Notes under the pieces: model-generated
Told to the model about the DNA's origin: nothing
Seen by the model: only the letters and a program-made list of their open reading frames with translations
Database searches by the model: none
Made by a program: the position numbers and the translations under genes
Shown: positions 44,154 through 54,336 of the stretch, piece after piece
Layout of the letters: the number at the start of each line of letters is the position of its first letter
How positions within the stretch are numbered: the first letter of the stretch is position 1
NCBI GenBank assembly: GCA_964035015.1
Contig: OZ035997.1
Coordinates: 87,449,483 to 87,513,482 of the forward strand
Length of the DNA: 64,000 nt
Direction: 5' to 3'
From: Corallium rubrum
Taxonomy: Eukaryota; Cnidaria; Anthozoa; Scleralcyonacea; Coralliidae

Positions 44154-44879
44154 GTAAGGTTTTGTGGAAGTGATCTACTGCAGTAATTATTTTATAAAGT
44201 ATTAAAAACTATCCACTTTGTTTATTTAAAAAATATTCTATATACAATGAAGTGCTGCCTGAAATGGAACAAAAATCCTGATATTTTACAAAATTCGGAA
44301 ATAAACCTTGAATTTAGACAAAGATAGTATAGCTACTTAGGAAGGAACAGCAGTGAGTCAGCAGAAGGTTCATGTAATTCACTGTCTCACGAGCAAGCGC
44401 CATGCCGCCATATTGCCAAGTGCCAACAATGGAGTCGGTAGAGTTCAATATATGCAGATATGTTTCACTGTTCTACAGCTGGTCAGTGTAGCTTGGAACA
44501 ATCTAGATGTGAGAGCGCCACGTATACATACCCCAAGCAATAGGGGTCAGAATGGGGTCCTTACTGTAGCTGTAGTTAAGGCAACTACAGTACTGTATTG
44601 TATTGTATTGTATTCTGGAGAAGGAAAACTCTGATAAAAAGGTTCCTCCTGGGAAGGTTAGGAGGAGTGCTATAATCTGAGCTGATAATCCTTAGTGGCT
44701 ATTTATTTATTTTTTATTTATTAGCTTTGTCATATTTTCATTTTTTTGAAATAAATTTTAAAAAAAGTAAATACACAGAAAAAATATAAAGGAACATGAT
44801 ACGTGATGGCAGGGTATCCGCAACAGCAGCACCAATTACTGCATTAATTACAGTTTTAAAAAAAAACACAAAATATTTA
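44154..44879. other. Non-coding stretch
   Basis: Holds a short (GTATT)n run near 44,592-44,612. No gene. Confidence 0.5.
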
Positions 44880-45235
44880 AGACTGGCTACAGACGGAGTT
44901 TCATTTTACACAAATAGTTTTCCAGGTTCTAGGGTCATCTGGATCATAGGTGGATTGTAAAGCATCACAGTAATAGTCAAGTAAAATAGTTCTAAAACAA
45001 TAAGGATTGGTAATGTTACAGATATCATAATCGTTAACGAGTCTCAGTGTTCCATATTCTCACAGATCTGTTAAAGAATGAGTTCTGAAAGGTAGTAGTT
45101 TTGCAATTATGATGAACATAATATTGAAGATTGTTGAAGTTGGATCTGGTTCTATTTGACTGCCGGAGGGTAGGGATTACATCAGGATAATATCTGTATG
45201 ACGATAAACACCTGGGTCCCAAAACAGGTTGGTGT
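44880..45235 (-). pseudogene. LINE 3' remnant (C-terminal RT region)
   Basis: On the minus strand two frames joined by a break encode FFNRSVRIWN and then LQSTYDPDDPRTWKTICVK. This is typical of the C-terminus of non-LTR retrotransposon ORF2 (FFNRTVxLWN ... TWKxxCxKC). Broken by at least one frameshift. Confidence 0.65.
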
Positions 45236-45479
45236 TAGGAAGCGCATCCAGCTGTAAAACTATAGCTTCAATTCTTACATGATGGATGATGGTACAACTT
45301 TACAAAATATAAAAACCATGTTGCTTGTCATGTGGGTAAACAAAGAGCACATCCCCCTGTGAGACACCAAGGCTGGGTTCAAAAAATATGTTCCTGGTAA
45401 AACATTCAGAGCAGGTACTCTGAATTTTGGAACGATGTGTGGACACTTTGGAGAGATTATCAAAACACTTACATGTAGC

Positions 45480-48040
45480 CAAAGGAAGGTTGATGTATGT
45501 TGCGTTCAGGAATCAAGATCTATGGAGAGGTGCGCACATCAGCAAGAGCCGGTATAATCAGTGAAAAAGATACAGTAGCATGTATAAACTGTTCTGGATA
45601 GGAAACGGAACTTTAATTGTGGCTATGGTGGAGTAGGCATACTCTTGGCTGAAGGATGGACTGAAAAGGTTGTTGATGTCATCAGAGTAAGTAATAGATT
45701 TATATATAGTTCTGAAGCTGTTGGAACAGGAGAGTGACAGTAAGTGTCAGCCTTACGCACCACGTGATGAAGAGAAGTTTTATGATGAACTTGTGAAGGT
45801 TGTGTCTACGTGTTTGATGAGAATGAACTTGTCCTGTTAGGTACAGACTTGAATGGGCATGTTGGAGGGTTTGCAGATGTATATGAACTCCTGAGACGTA
45901 AGTGCATGGTGGGCATGATTTTGGATTGTGAAACTTGGAAGGTGAGAGGATACCGGAATTTGCAGATGCATTGGATATGATTGTTTGTAACACCCTATTT
46001 AAGAAAAGGGATAGCAGGTTGGTAACTTTCCAATTGGGTAAAAATTATATTCAGATCAATTACTTTCTAATCCAGAATACAGATCTAGGAAACACTTAAG
46101 AGACGTGATGGTGATTGCAGGGGAGGAGTATACACCTCAACATAGGTTGTTTTTAGTGATATCTCTTTGAAAATGAAGAAGATCGCATATGTTCCAAGAA
46201 GAAAGATATGGACTAGCTAAAGGAACAAGAATGTGTGGATAAGTTTTATGCAGTGATGGTTAGACAGGAATCAGAGTATGAACCGAAAGAGGATGTTGAA
46301 AGTAATTGGAAAATACTGAAGGACAATATACTAAGAGCAGTGGAGAACGCATGTGGTTGGATGAAGATGCCAGCTAAATACAGGCCTGGCTACTTGGTGG
46401 TGGAATGATGCTGTTGGTAAAGCAATTAAAGAAAAGAGGAGAGTATGGAAAGAATGGAAGAATGGTGGTGATAAGGAAAGATACTTGGTAGCTATTAGAG
46501 GAATGCAAGGAGTAGGGTATTTGCAGCAAAGAAACAGGAAGAAGTAAAAATATTTCGTGATTTGTATAGTAGAAAGGATTCGGGTAAGGAGGTGTTCCGC
46601 ATTGCAAGGAAAATGATCGGCAGAAATCAAGATGTGGTTGGTGTAAAGTGCATAAAGGATGATAGTGGGAAAATTGTATATGAGGAAGGAAATATCAATG
46701 AAGCTTGGAAGCAGCATTACTATGCAGAGACTTGTGAATGAAGAGTTTGTGTGAGATAAGAAGAAGATGGAACCTGTTGATCCTGTACAGGGCCAGCACC
46801 GGTGATTGGACCAGAGTTGGTCGTAAGTGCAATCAATAAAATGAAAAGTGGCAAAGCGGATGGAAAATCTGGTCTAGTGTCCGAAACTACAGAGGTTTGA
46901 AGTTGCTAGATCAGGTAATGAAAGCAGTGGAACGGATATTTGAGATGTTAAGAGTGAGCATATTAGATGAAATGCAGTTTGGATTCATGCCAGGGATGGG
47001 TACAATAGCATGGGGCGATCTTTGTGGTGAGGCAATTCCAGGAAAAGTATCTGGAGAAACATAGCAAACTCTACTTAGAGTACCAAGGGAAGTTGTTTGG
47101 TGGGCAATGCGGAAACGTGGTGTTGAAGAATGGCTGGTCAGAGTTGTTATATGGCTTTGTATAAAGATCCTAAGAGCTGCGTGAGAGTGAACTGTAAAGT
47201 ATGTGGGAGAAAATTTCCGGGTGAACGTTGGGGTACACCAGGGGTACTGTGGTTTTGGAAGCAATATCACGTGAGTTCAAAGCGGGTCTTCCTTGGGAGT
47301 TACTCTATGCTAATCTTGTCCTGATTGCTGAAAACATGGACGAGCTTTTTGAGAAGTTTAACACTTTGAAGCCTGGACCTCTGTGTGCTGAATAAAATCG
47401 TCTGGCGTTAGCCAGAATAAAATACTAAAGACTCGTCTTCAGGCTTCAAAGTGTTAAACAATGGAGGCTAAAGGTTTGCGAGTGAACATGCACAAGACAA
47501 AGATTATAATGATAAGCGGCTTACTAGGAGAAGGACCTACATGTACATGTATAGTGAAAACTGGAAAGTGGCCATGTGGTGTATGTAAGAAGAGAGTTGG
47601 TGTGAATTCGATATTGTGCACTAAGTGCAGCTGTTGGGTTCACAAAAGATGTAGTGGTATTGCTGGCAGATTGATTGAAATTGTAAATTATGTATGTGAT
47701 AGCTGCGCAAAAGGTGGAGACCTACAGGCTGTGAGTTTGGAGAATGTTAGTTCTAGTCCAGTCTAACCTTTTTGGTTATTACAGTTAGCTTTGCCTTATA
47801 CCTGTCCATACGTACCAGCACATCTGTCGTAATTACTTATTGCAAACTATGGTATTAAATAAAGTCTTGTCTTAGTATTGGCGGAGCCTGATCGTTAGAA
47901 GAGCAGCTCAATTTGTGGAGTTCGATGTGCTTGGAAGAGGTTTAGAGAGTTGCCTCCAATGCTGACCACGAGAGGAATATCATTGAAACTGAAAGGAATG
48001 TTGTACTGTATAGTGCATGTGTTATATAGAAGCACAATGT
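45480..48040 (+). pseudogene. Degenerate LINE with endonuclease and RT domains
   Basis: Many stops and frameshifts, but order is preserved. Endonuclease pieces (QESRWRGAS equivalent near 45,508; GGVGILLAEGWTEKVVDVIRV at about 45,626-45,690) come first. RT pieces follow: SAINKMKSGKADG near 46,830, QFGFMPGMGT near 46,975, FQEKYLEKHSKLYLEYQGK near 47,030-47,090. Then MEAKGLRVNMHKTKI and CGVCKKRVGVNSILCTKCSC, a cysteine-rich tail (47,461-47,765), and MLTTRGISLKLKG near 47,960. It is interrupted by a TTAA MITE (47,362-47,453) and a GC-rich repeat after 48,040. Long dead. Confidence 0.85.
47362..47453. mobile_element. 92-bp piggyBac-like MITE inside the LINE
   Basis: Inverted ends CACTTTGAAGCCTG / CAGGCTTCAAAGTG with TTAA on each side (47358-47361 and 47454-47457). 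The LINE frame reads on either side, so the insertion is clean and later than the LINE. Confidence 0.85.
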
Positions 48041-48112
48041 TATCCCCAAGCCCGGGCGTAGGGCCGGAGCCCGGTGAGGGTACTAATCTCGACGCGCGTG
48101 GAGTCATTTTAC
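48041..48112. repeat. Dispersed GC-rich hairpin repeat (copy 2, inverted)
   Basis: Inverted relative to 7,470-7,543; shares the CCCGGGCGTAGGGCCGGAGC core and the CGCGTGGAG flank. Confidence 0.75.
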
Positions 48113-49930
48113 ACGCATGGACAAGCGAGATATGCGAACAAATTTCTGTGATCTGAATATTTATTTTTTCTATGCATTCTGTACGTTTTGTACATTGTGG
48201 AGCACTGGGAACAATGAAATCTATTCTTGACCAAAAAAAACTTCAACAACATCATTTGTTCTCGACAAAAAGACTTCGGGATACGTGTAACCCGTTCAAA
48301 AGGACAGAAACAAATCAACGTTTACGTATAAAGCAGAACAACATCCTTAGTAGAAGAAAACCCATCACACCGAAACTCGAAAGGAGGAAAAAGCAATAGC
48401 GAAAAACCCAACGAAGAAAAAGGCCGAAATGGTTAAGCTTACGGTAAATTAAATATAGAGCGGCCGCTTTCAGTTAGTAGCAATGCTGTTCGAGTTTCTC
48501 TGTTTTTAATATATCCTGTCACTGTTACAGTTTTGTTTTCTATTGTGTGTCCTTGAAGTATTTTTAACGTATCCGTTATGTTTTTGCTTGCCCGTTGTTG
48601 GCTCTTGGCTGCCGTCATATCTTTTTTTAAATATTTTTCTTATGGTAAAACCACTTGTAAATTTTTTGTCTGTAAAACATATAAATGCTGCATGTTGATA
48701 TATTACAGAAGTAAAGACTAAGGTGAAAATGGTTTCAACACTTCAGATTTTAAGATGAAATTTGTTTTTCTATTCTAAATAAATTTGAAATGCCATATTA
48801 AATTAATACAGCCGTGGCAGCCAAGTCAGACGTTCCTTTGAAAAATGCAAATATTTTTAGATGCTCGAGCAATGTTCTTTGTAAAGAAACTAGAACTGTA
48901 AAATATATACAATATGTTATTTACCGGCTGGACTCAAAAACTGCCCGAGGCCGCAGGCCGAGGGTCGTTTTTGAGACCGAGGGAAATATTTCTCTATACG
49001 GACCGACCAAAACGGTCAATAACATTTTTTTATTAATCGTACGATTTATAATTTACATAATTAGGTAAATTAACATAATTAAATTGCGTAAGCGAGATGA
49101 CATTCACGTGATATTTAAAAGTCCAAAGTTTATCGTTCGACAGTAAACAACTGCCGACATGCATTCTTACCGGGAAGCTTGGAACGTCTTTTGTGATAAA
49201 AAAACAGTCAAAACTTGAAGATCTAGTGTTTTTAAAGTTTAGTTGATAAAGATTCTTCGTCGTTCTTCTTCGTCGCTTTCTCTTTTTTGGCTGTTCGCTT
49301 GGAAAATCGCTTTCAATACTCGGCTGACTGCAAATTGAAAGTGGGTCGTTCGAGTTTGAAGACGAAAATGCTTGTAAGAAGTCATTGAAACTTTTTTCAA
49401 AGATATGACACGATGAGGTTGGCATGTGAAAAATATTTGACTAAAGGGTAAAGACTTGTAGCGGTTTTGTTGAGTATAGTTGGCCAACAGAAGAATGACA
49501 GTTTATTATCAAAAGGTTTCAGCTTTTCTGTCCTCTCGTGGTATGTTTTTTTTAAATATATACTTCTATATAGTTTCATTTAAGTAGTATAGAACATGAG
49601 GGTACCAGCACACTTTTTTTTTTCCTAACAAAGACAGCCCCCAGATGATCAGATTCAGCGAGGATGGTCGCCCGAAACGGTAAGCTTTTTTAAAAAATTT
49701 TTTAAGTATAAGAAAAAGGGACGAAAAGGGACCCAAACCAAAAAAAATAAATTCGGAATTCATCAAGAAAGGATGTTTGAAAGGGGAAAATAATTTTCGC
49801 GCCTCCAAAAACCCATTTTCGTCTGCTTATACTTCAAAAAAGTGAAAAAACGACCCACCCTTTCCAGACGCTTTTGTTGGGTTTGATATGAAACACGTCA
49901 GAGCGATCAGGGTTGTGGTTTTGACACACC
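48113..49930. other. Left flank / probable terminal region of the Maverick element
   Basis: No confident gene. 48,930-49,020 holds a CCGAGGCCGCAGGCCGAGG repeat. AAGTATAAG (49704-49712) and CTTATACTT (49826-49834) form an inverted pair with T-rich and A-rich flanks just outside the first element gene. The element's left terminal inverted repeat must lie here but cannot be bounded without the right end. A basic minus-strand frame at 49,240-49,425 was not recognised. Confidence 0.4.
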
Positions 49931-50518
49931 TTACTTACTCCCCGGTTTCTGTTCAGATACTTTTGTTTTGTGTTGGTACACATGTTTCCCCACAGTTACA
50001 ACACCAGATAGCAGTCCGAGGCATGGTATGTACGGAGTGATCATGGCTATAACCTTACCAACGTCACTCTTTAACAGTTTGTCTTTTTGTAATTCGTTGT
50101 CTAGCTCCTCAGAGCTTTCTACGGCGTCCAAACCACCGAGAACATTGGAGAACCTACTGATTAACATATCAGTCAGGAATTCATTAGCTCTTTCCATTCT
50201 TCTGGCCTCGTATTCAGCGTACAGCTTATCCACAACCTTTACAGACGCTTTTTTGATGTAGCCAACTGACTGAGTTATTTCACCGTTCTCTGATAATTTT
50301 ATCAGCTCACTCCTCTTACTATTGGTGTCATCGGTTGGTGGGGGTGTTGGGTTGGTTTCCTCAGTCTTTTTCAGATCATTGACGAGCTCATCGACTAAGT
50401 TGGGGATCTCAGTAGGTATTTCCGTTTCTGGCTCCCCAACAGGTACCTCAGCTGGTTCCACGGCGGGTGCCTTGATTTTTTTTCCGACTCTCACCGTTTT
50501 AGCTTTCTTTTCGGCCAT
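49931..50518 (-). CDS. Maverick small C-terminal membrane protein
   Basis: 195 residues. A basic Lys-rich start (first 18 residues) is followed by a Pro/Glu/Thr-rich low-complexity region to about residue 65, a charged helical middle (YAEYEARRMERANEF), and a hydrophobic segment near residues 157-178 ending in a basic tail. ATG follows the ATPase stop by 4 bp with TGTAGTAAG upstream. Last gene of the leftward capsid block, so probably a virion or assembly protein. Family not recognised. Confidence 0.7.
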   Translation of the reverse strand: MAEKKAKTVRVGKKIKAPAVEPAEVPVGEPETEIPTEIPNLVDELVNDLKKTEETNPTPPPTDDTNSKRSELIKLSENGEITQSVGYIKKASVKVVDKLYAEYEARRMERANEFLTDMLISRFSNVLGGLDAVESSEELDNELQKDKLLKSDVGKVIAMITPYIPCLGLLSGVVTVGKHVYQHKTKVSEQKPGSK

Positions 50519-50522
50519 CTTA

Positions 50523-51131
50523 CTACAAACCAGATTTTGGGATGACTACCTTATACGCGTACGGATGCCTTAACATAATCTCAAGCCTAGCGTATTTGTT
50601 TTCTTTTAGTTTTTTAGTTACCTCCATAACCTCATCACGGTCTAAACCACCCAGGTAGTCATCAGTGATGACCTTCATGTCGGTTTTGTTAGGGTTGTAG
50701 AACGTTACCAACTTACTGATATTCTCCCTATAAGGTTTTGTGATAGCTGTTAGCTGTTGTGTGATTACAATAGTTGACAGATTGTAGTGCCGGGCGCTGA
50801 AGGCTAATTTAACCAACTCACTTGTTCTGTTCTTTACGGGTTGCCCACTGGCACAGTCGTCGAGGACTATCAATGTTTTGGATCCTCTGAATATCCGAAC
50901 AATATACTCTAGCACAATTTCAACGTCGTCCTGACCACAATCCACAGCGATGAAGTCTGGGTCGGAGGTGTATTTCCAAGTACCATAGGTTTTGTTCCAG
51001 CTGAACGTTGGACAGAGCAGAACGATGTAGTCGAAGAACCCGGAGTATTCATCTTCTAACATCTTCAGGAGATACCAGGTTTTCCCACAACCTGTCATAC
51101 CAACGATCAACATATTGAATGGGTGGTCCAT
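50523..51131 (-). CDS. FtsK/HerA-type packaging ATPase (A32-like)
   Basis: 202 residues. Walker A GMTGCGKT (about residues 11-18) and Walker B TLIVLDDCA (about 88-96). A conserved sensor-like phrase TIVITQQL (about 140) is typical of the poxvirus A32 / Polinton ATPases that pump the genome into preformed capsids. Size is normal for the family. ATG directly follows the MCP stop (no gap); its CAGTATTAA box lies inside the MCP end. It sits next to the capsid genes as in other Mavericks. Confidence 0.9.
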   Translation of the reverse strand: MDHPFNMLIVGMTGCGKTWYLLKMLEDEYSGFFDYIVLLCPTFSWNKTYGTWKYTSDPDFIAVDCGQDDVEIVLEYIVRIFRGSKTLIVLDDCASGQPVKNRTSELVKLAFSARHYNLSTIVITQQLTAITKPYRENISKLVTFYNPNKTDMKVITDDYLGGLDRDEVMEVTKKLKENKYARLEIMLRHPYAYKVVIPKSGL

Positions 51132-52373
51132 TTAATACTGGATTGATTTTAGATTCTTATTTACCATGTTTACCAAACCATCACTCAGCACAAAGATCCG
51201 ACAGACTACGTTAGCCACAGTCGCCTTCTTAGTGATCTCAATCAGGACTCCAGACTGTGTGTTAACGATCCTTTTACCAGTTCCAACACTGTCACGGTCC
51301 TCAGTACTTCTCAGGTCAATCGCCAGAGCGAAAGCATCCTTGTAGAACTTCTGGATTGTCATAAACTGATCTGTGTTTTCCTTTCCACCGAATAGTCTTT
51401 TGGCCTCATCATAGAACCGACTCTTTGGGATTCCCTGACTGAAGACAGCGTTGGGTACACCCTCAATTGTTAGCTTGACACTTTCGATGTTTGGATAGAC
51501 GTATTTCTCACTATCAGTCCGGGTTTTATTTGTGAACATCATCACAATCCCTTTCATAGACTTCCGTGGAAGGTTAATGTGTTCGTTGATCAGGGTCGAT
51601 CCAGCCAACCATTCAGTTGACTTCATCAACGTGACGTGTTCGTAGGATAACGATCGACCAGCTGTGTATAGTGAGGTTATTTCACTGGCGATGTCGGTGT
51701 TATCAATCGTCTCATATTCCAATTCAAGGTTTTCTAGTGTGTACCCATCAACAGATTCACTTGACTGGGCCACCATAACGTCAGAGGCTTTCGGTAAGCT
51801 AATGACATAGCGGAAGTTGTTGTACATTTCAAAGGGAGCATAGAGTCCGTGGTCCCCGAGGATCTTATCCAATTTCACCTTCATCCTCACTCCATGGATT
51901 GTGAGCATCAGAGCGTCGGCTGCCTTTTCAGCGTCTCCAGAGGAAGCCCCACTGTCGTCCTTAGACATCAACTTTCTTAGGTTCTCTGGACCAATTCCAT
52001 ACCCAACCATCTGATTCCTCACACTCTTCGGTAACCAGAGATCCCTGTATACACCAAGAACACTTTCACCTGTGTTGTCGTAAACAGTCTCGCCGGCTAG
52101 CTTAACAACCAACCTTTCAACCAGAAGCCTGGAAAGATTGTTTAGGAACCACGACTTGGTGTTCATGTTTTTGAAGTCGAACAATAGATGAAAGCTACCC
52201 GGGACCAAACAGCTATCAGGTTTTAGCTTTGGTATGTCGATGTAGAGGTCCTCACCAGGGTTGACTTTGTTGGGGTTCATGGTGATTGTGTGTCTTGTCC
52301 GGAGTCCCTTAATCTCCGACATTCTCGCCCGTCTGAATCCAGGTAACAGCTCTGTCTGACTTCTGTTGGTCAT
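51132..52373 (-). CDS. Hexon-like major capsid protein (probable)
   Basis: 413 residues, no membrane segment, rich in beta-type sequence. The N-terminal half has CLVPGSFHLLFDF and LSRLLVERLVVKLAGE; the second half has RKSMKGIVMMF, ESVKLTIEGVPNAVFSQG and LAIDLRSTEDRD. I associate these phrases with the double-jelly-roll capsid proteins of animal Maverick/adintovirus elements, though 413 residues is shorter than many Polinton MCPs (about 600). Position between the membrane protein and the packaging ATPase supports the role. Upstream box TGTAGTATATG. Structure prediction would settle it. Confidence 0.72.
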   Translation of the reverse strand: MTNRSQTELLPGFRRARMSEIKGLRTRHTITMNPNKVNPGEDLYIDIPKLKPDSCLVPGSFHLLFDFKNMNTKSWFLNNLSRLLVERLVVKLAGETVYDNTGESVLGVYRDLWLPKSVRNQMVGYGIGPENLRKLMSKDDSGASSGDAEKAADALMLTIHGVRMKVKLDKILGDHGLYAPFEMYNNFRYVISLPKASDVMVAQSSESVDGYTLENLELEYETIDNTDIASEITSLYTAGRSLSYEHVTLMKSTEWLAGSTLINEHINLPRKSMKGIVMMFTNKTRTDSEKYVYPNIESVKLTIEGVPNAVFSQGIPKSRFYDEAKRLFGGKENTDQFMTIQKFYKDAFALAIDLRSTEDRDSVGTGKRIVNTQSGVLIEITKKATVANVVCRIFVLSDGLVNMVNKNLKSIQY

Positions 52374-52390
52374 ATACTACATAACAGGTT

Positions 52391-53626
52391 TTATTTTCTG
52401 TTTTTCCAATAGTCATACAATAACCACGTCATAGCTATGGCAAGAACCCACAGATTGTTGGCTAACCACGCTATTCCTTTTGCTCCCCATGTCAGAACCT
52501 GTGCTATCACACTGAACAGTGGTGCTAACAGAGGTCCCAAACTCTTACCCAGATTAGCGAGTGCCTTAGCGAAACCACCGACTGCGCTCGCCCCTCCCGA
52601 AACAGTCCTTCTGGTCGCCACAACTATTGTGGTTATGATCCCAGCTATGGTGATGGCTATAGCAGACAGACCAACCATATTTTTTTTAGCCCACTTCTTA
52701 AACCTTTCTAACCTATTTAGGTCATTGTTTCTCACTTCATTTTCTAAGATAGACACGGCCTCCCCATATTTAGGTCTCTCACCAATTCTCATTCTTATGC
52801 TGTCTGCTTTTAATTCCGCTGCTTCTCTGGCGCTTCTGTAGAACTGTTCCTTAGCAGGGTCAGCTTCTCTCAGTGCCTTTAATCTGTAGAGATTGATCTG
52901 TCCTTCAAGAGATTCAAGAGTCTCAAGCTTCTCCATATCCGTACCTTTTGGGTGGAGTGTCCCAGCGAACTCTCTTACTTCCTGTTTGGGTATAGCTATT
53001 TCTTCCACCTCCTCTTGTAGATTTTTTTCTCTTTCTTCAATCCGATCCTTGACCGCTGAGTTGGTTTGTGACCTTATGTCATCCACGACTTCCTGAGGGG
53101 TTGTTGGGTCATTGTTAACCTCCTCAATAGCTCCTGCAAGTGTCTTGGAGTGCTCAGCTTTAACTCTCCCTATATGTTTCCAGAAATCTTCGAGGGCTTT
53201 CTCACTTTTTTTATTTTTGCTAGCTTCGATTCCACCACCTTTCTTACGCACATAAATCTTTCTCCTATCATACGACACCCCACTAACGAAGTCTTTCTTA
53301 TCAAAATCAAACCTAGTCCGTTTTATCAGGTCCTTAGATTCCTCACCATCTCCCACCTTTACATCCATTTTAAACGCCTGGGAAAAGCCTCGCTTAACAC
53401 CAGCTATATTAGACCTTTTCATAGCTCCAGCATCACGTCCGACATTAGGGATATTTCCATCCGTTACGTGGGTTATACCATCTCCAGCAGACGTTTGACC
53501 TGTCGCTACCGCTTCCTGATCTTCATCGGTGAGGCTTGTCTCGTCAGTATCTTCTTCTTCTTCCTCTTCTTCTTCCTCTTCCTTACCGAGATCATCCATT
53601 TCGATATCAACTCCCCCTTCGGCCAT
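52391..53626 (-). CDS. Acidic membrane-anchored virion protein (probable)
   Basis: 411 residues. N-terminus has a run of ten Glu within an acidic stretch. The middle is charged and helical with coiled-coil character (about 150-300). The C-terminus has hydrophobic segments at about 322-340 and 375-405, with a Gly/Ala-rich loop between (SGGASAVGGFAKALANLG). The layout recalls minor membrane-active virion proteins in Mavericks and adenoviruses (pVI/pX-like), but homology was not shown. ATG at 53626 has GGTTAGTATATA immediately upstream, overlapping the penton-like stop. Confidence 0.6.
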   Translation of the reverse strand: MAEGGVDIEMDDLGKEEEEEEEEEEDTDETSLTDEDQEAVATGQTSAGDGITHVTDGNIPNVGRDAGAMKRSNIAGVKRGFSQAFKMDVKVGDGEESKDLIKRTRFDFDKKDFVSGVSYDRRKIYVRKKGGGIEASKNKKSEKALEDFWKHIGRVKAEHSKTLAGAIEEVNNDPTTPQEVVDDIRSQTNSAVKDRIEEREKNLQEEVEEIAIPKQEVREFAGTLHPKGTDMEKLETLESLEGQINLYRLKALREADPAKEQFYRSAREAAELKADSIRMRIGERPKYGEAVSILENEVRNNDLNRLERFKKWAKKNMVGLSAIAITIAGIITTIVVATRRTVSGGASAVGGFAKALANLGKSLGPLLAPLFSVIAQVLTWGAKGIAWLANNLWVLAIAMTWLLYDYWKNRK

Positions 53627-53632
53627 TATATA

Positions 53633-54322
53633 CTAACCTATGTACAACTCAAGTAGAACGGCCCCAATCCCAGCCGGTCGGCCTACTGAATGATCATTGT
53701 TCCCACGGACCCTAAAGGTCATCTTACCGTAAACACCCTTACGGATCTCAGCTTTCGACTCAATGTCTGTGTAGTGCTGTACGCTTCCTTTCAAACTCTG
53801 CTCAGAGGTTATCGGAAGAGTACCAATCAGATCACTCCTCCTCCCATTGTCCAGACTTTTCTCACTTTCAACAGCGTCACACGAGATCCTAACATACCTC
53901 AGCCCTCTGTTGATGTCCACCTGATTAGGACTGTTCGTCCACCCACCACCACCAACATCTATCACGTCGTCCTCACCAAACCCCAAAAGAAGACCCATCT
54001 TCCCAAGCTTCAGCTTTTCCGACGTTTTCACCTTAGAAGTTCCGTTGTAAACATTCTTTCCGAACTCAACCACCCCACTGTGGGTCCCGGCCAAACCGTT
54101 AACGAACGTTTCCAACGCGTCAAAGCTGAAATAACCTTCAGGGGCGGATGCCTCCTTACCATCGAACGACACCAAATCGTTCAGACCTGACACCACATTG
54201 TTATAGTTCCAGTATACCGTAGCTTTCTTCAGCATCACCTGTGGTCTTGGACCTGCCACCATGATAGGTTGTTCGAAGTAGACAGTCTTCTCACCGTTTT
54301 CAATGAATAATGTTAACCTCAT
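53633..54322 (-). CDS. Penton-like minor capsid protein (probable)
   Basis: 229 residues, soluble, beta-rich. It starts MRLTLFIENG and ends in a hydrophobic beta phrase IGAVLLELYIG, as expected of a single jelly-roll. The size and position (next to integrase, two genes before the MCP) match penton/minor capsid genes of Mavericks. No catalytic motif. GGGTTAATATATA lies shortly upstream of the ATG, overlapping the integrase stop. Assignment rests mainly on synteny. Confidence 0.55.
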   Translation of the reverse strand: MRLTLFIENGEKTVYFEQPIMVAGPRPQVMLKKATVYWNYNNVVSGLNDLVSFDGKEASAPEGYFSFDALETFVNGLAGTHSGVVEFGKNVYNGTSKVKTSEKLKLGKMGLLLGFGEDDVIDVGGGGWTNSPNQVDINRGLRYVRISCDAVESEKSLDNGRRSDLIGTLPITSEQSLKGSVQHYTDIESKAEIRKGVYGKMTFRVRGNNDHSVGRPAGIGAVLLELYIG

Positions 54323-54336
54323 TACTCAGGTATATA

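Noticed and set aside
46331-47270. Minus-strand ORFs of 119-128 codons
   Set aside because: Antisense to the degenerate LINE that is readable on the plus strand.
49033-49487. Minus-strand ORFs with a KKRKRRRR stretch
   Set aside because: No domain recognised, no element-type start box; could be a nuclear-localisation-like piece of an old gene, but unsupported.
49600-49685. Fourth hammerhead-like motif (GAGGATGGTCGCCCGAAAC)
   Set aside because: The CTGANGA core is not intact and stem II is short, so it is at best a decayed copy.
52437-54190. Plus-strand ORFs over the capsid block
   Set aside because: Shadows of the minus-strand genes.
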